The notes below the pieces were generated by a model. That model did no database searches. It was not told where the DNA came from and worked only from the letters and a program-made list of their open reading frames with translations. Made by a program: the position numbers and the translations under genes. 64,000 bases of DNA from Arthrobacter globiformis. Its GTDB lineage: Bacteria; Actinomycetota; Actinomycetes; Actinomycetales; Micrococcaceae. Every line of letters starts with the position of its first letter. Position 1 is the first letter of the stretch. The DNA lies in the NCBI RefSeq assembly GCF_030817195.1, contig NZ_JAUSYZ010000001.1, positions 1,798,001 to 1,862,000 on the forward strand, in the 5' to 3' direction. This document shows positions 62,602-64,000 of this stretch, piece by piece.

Positions 62602-63240
62602 TCAGATGGTGACGGCGCCTGCCGCGGTTTCGAAGGTGACGGAGAGGATTCCGGGAGTGCCGTGCGGGGCCACCCAGTTCACTGCGACATCCTCAAGCGG
62701 CCGTTCGACGGGCTCGCCGAGCCACTCGGTCACGCGCTCGGCAGAGCCCGCAATCGTGAGGCTGGACATCTTCACATTGCTGTCATAGGCGTTGGACGGG
62801 TGCAGTCCCGGATCGCCCTCCCACTTCAGCATGTACGGAACCTGCGGGTCAGCGATCAGGCCCAGGATGCCAATCTGCTTCCAGACCAGCTCCCGGCCGT
62901 CGGGGAACTTGCGGTTGCCATTGACGGCGGAGCGGCCCAAGCGCTCCTCGAAGGGGGCAAGGTCGTCAACTTCGACGCACCAGCCCATCCAGCCGCCGCC
63001 CGCTGCGGACCGTGCCCGGACGGCCTGGCCGAACGGTGCCTTGTCCGACGCCGGGTGGTCCAGGACCTCAACAACCTCGAGATACTTGTGGCCTGCCAGG
63101 GGGATGATCATATTCCGGGTTCCAAACCGGGGGTGCACTCCGCCCTTTACGGCTTCGACGCCGAGGGCAGAGGAGATACGTTCGGTGGTGGCCGCGAGGC
63201 CATCGTGTTCACAGGCGTAAGAGACGTGATCCATGCGCAT
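62602..63240 (-). CDS. VOC/glyoxalase-like family protein
   Basis: A 212-residue protein of the vicinal-oxygen-chelate fold (glyoxalase-like domain). The N-terminal MRMDHVSYACEHDGL is the usual first beta strand with a metal-binding-like His, and a second half-domain repeats the fold (SSLTIAGSAERVTEWL). Related proteins are annotated glyoxalase_3-like; the substrate is unknown. The ATG at 63240 has CAAGAT six bases upstream; a second ATG two codons later is possible. Confidence 0.82.
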   Translation of the reverse strand: MRMDHVSYACEHDGLAATTERISSALGVEAVKGGVHPRFGTRNMIIPLAGHKYLEVVEVLDHPASDKAPFGQAVRARSAAGGGWMGWCVEVDDLAPFEERLGRSAVNGNRKFPDGRELVWKQIGILGLIADPQVPYMLKWEGDPGLHPSNAYDSNVKMSSLTIAGSAERVTEWLGEPVERPLEDVAVNWVAPHGTPGILSVTFETAAGAVTI

Positions 63241-63351
63241 GCCCTCATCTTGGCACTTTGTGACGGGGCTCTCAGCTTAGGGTCGCCTAACCTGAGAAAA
63301 GTCCATACTTTGTCGAAGTTCGTCACAAAGCTGTGCGCGTAATAGAGCCGT

Positions 63352-63383
63352 ACCTGCGTCGATCGCAGGTCATGAGTGCCAGC
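63352..63383 (+). other. partial copy of the SAM-IV riboswitch 5' end
   Basis: AGGTCATGAGTGCCAGC at 63367-63383 is identical to the start of the full riboswitch at 63458-63474, 91 bases further on. No matching 3' half follows, so it cannot form the aptamer. It begins within a 7-bp hairpin (ACCTGCG 63352-63358 with CGCAGGT 63364-63370). Confidence 0.7.
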
Positions 63384-63455
63384 TAGAGAGAGCCCGGGAG
63401 TCACACAATCGTCACATTCTTCGCGCAGATGTACGCCTGTTTCGTAAACTGGGCA

Positions 63456-63563
63456 ACAGGTCATGAGTGCCAGCGACAGCCCCGGCTTGCTGGCCGGCAA
63501 CCCTCCTTCCGCGGTGGGGTGCCCCGGGTGAAGACCTGGCCTGCCGGACAGCTGCCGGCGGGC
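63456..63563 (+). ncRNA. SAM-IV riboswitch of metX
   Basis: A S-adenosylmethionine aptamer of the actinobacterial SAM-IV class, recognised from GGTCATGAGTGCCAGC, CCCCGGCTTGCTGGCCGGCA and CGGTGGGGTGCCCCGGGTG. P1 is CAGGT (63457-63461) with ACCTG (63534-63538), and GCCAGC pairs with GCTGGC in P2. A hairpin (63539-63547 with 63555-63563) follows directly and shares edges with P1, so it may be the expression platform. With no clear U-run, it could act by transcriptional or translational control. High SAM should lower MetX. The upstream 63241-63455 region holds only promoter-like sequence (TAATAG 63340, TAAACT 63445) and the partial copy. Confidence 0.88.
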
Positions 63564-63586
63564 AAGCGCGTAGAAGAGGTTTACCT

Positions 63587-64000
63587 ATGACGATTTCTGT
63601 CAGCAGCACCAACTATCCGGCCGCCGAGGCAGCGCAGGATGGCACAGTCCGGTACGTCAACATTGGCAGCCTGGAACTCGAGGCCGGAGGCTTCCTGCCG
63701 GACGTCACACTGGCCTACGAATCCTGGGGAACGCTCAACGAGGACGGCTCCAACGCCATCCTCGTTCAGCATGCCCTCACCGGCAGCACGCACGTGACGC
63801 GGGGTGCCGGTGACGAGGAGGGCTGGTGGGAGCAGCTCGCCGGACCCGGTGCGCCGGCGGACACTGACAGGTTCTTTGTCATCTCCATCAACATCCTGGG
63901 CGGCTGTTACGGGTCCACTGGACCGTCGTCGACCGCTCCGGACGGCAAACCCTGGGGTTCGCGCTTTCCGCTGGTGACGCTCAGGGACTCCACCATCGCC
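63587..64000 (+). CDS. metX: homoserine O-acetyltransferase, 5' part
   Basis: The first 138 codons, running out of the window. It makes O-acetyl-homoserine from acetyl-CoA and homoserine, the committed step of methionine synthesis. The alpha/beta-hydrolase-type N-terminus shows VTLAYESWGTLNEDGSNAIL, HALTGSTHV, and the conserved FVISINILGGCYGSTGPSS. The catalytic Ser lies beyond the edge. AGAGG lies before the ATG at 63587. Control is by the SAM-IV riboswitch directly upstream. Confidence 0.93.
   Translation, partial: MTISVSSTNYPAAEAAQDGTVRYVNIGSLELEAGGFLPDVTLAYESWGTLNEDGSNAILVQHALTGSTHVTRGAGDEEGWWEQLAGPGAPADTDRFFVISINILGGCYGSTGPSSTAPDGKPWGSRFPLVTLRDSTIA

Overview
The window looks like chromosomal DNA of a high-GC Gram-positive bacterium of the Micrococcaceae, most likely Arthrobacter sensu lato (Arthrobacter, Pseudarthrobacter or Paenarthrobacter). 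This is an inference from the strongly GC-biased third codon positions, a SAM-IV riboswitch in front of metX, an actinobacterial-type acyl-CoA carboxylase with an epsilon subunit, frequent GTG starts, many apparently leaderless promoters, and the gene content. I see no phage, insertion sequence, CRISPR array, tRNA or rRNA. Start codons were re-evaluated, and for many genes I chose an internal start because a Shine-Dalgarno sequence, or a TANNNT box exactly six bases upstream, supports it.

Layout. 1-18 kb is housekeeping and transport: the first codons of an unknown gene, an MFS symporter, a left-pointing set tetR-mmpL-maf-accA3, a His-rich secreted protein, an alpha/beta hydrolase, a DAACS symporter, a DUF885 protein and accD-accE. 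A divergent SDR gene follows, then birA, a PH-domain membrane protein and a class III nucleotidyl cyclase. The biotin carboxylase/BCCP subunit (accA3), carboxyltransferase (accD), epsilon subunit (accE) and biotin ligase (birA) together make a complete biotin-dependent acyl-CoA carboxylase system. The two acc loci share a similar palindrome in their upstream regions.

19.0-41.6 kb is the most unusual part. Eleven co-oriented genes, most of them with overlapping stops and starts, encode: a 2029-residue membrane-anchored surface protein (propeller-like head, about eleven cadherin/Ig-like repeats, FN3 domains); a MoxR ATPase; a DUF58 protein; a transglutaminase-like membrane protein whose nucleophile position is Asp instead of Cys; a zinc-ribbon/RDD/FHA protein; a PP2C phosphatase; a zinc-ribbon/FHA protein; a transmembrane Ser/Thr kinase; an FHA-like protein with a helical C-terminus; a 1490-residue FHA-fused three-P-loop FtsK/EccC-type ATPase; and a Pro/Ala-rich cell-surface protein. 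It reads as one phospho-signalling, assembly and export machine, probably for the giant surface protein. The modules are known families; the integrated function is, as far as I know, not established.

41.6-64 kb: ligA and an inositol monophosphatase-like gene; a cupin; a GNAT; a RidA-like gene cut short by 31-bp tandem repeats; a CitA/CitB-type two-component system facing a CitMHS transporter; gatCAB; a LysR regulator divergent from tdh-kbl (threonine to glycine plus acetyl-CoA); a FAD amine oxidase; hutI; a DeoR regulator; a histidine-phosphatase protein; a CPBP membrane protein; a VOC protein; and, at the right edge, the SAM-IV riboswitch and the first 138 codons of metX. Several strong hairpin terminators separate the units, and a 68-bp near-perfect palindrome lies between gatB and the lysR gene.
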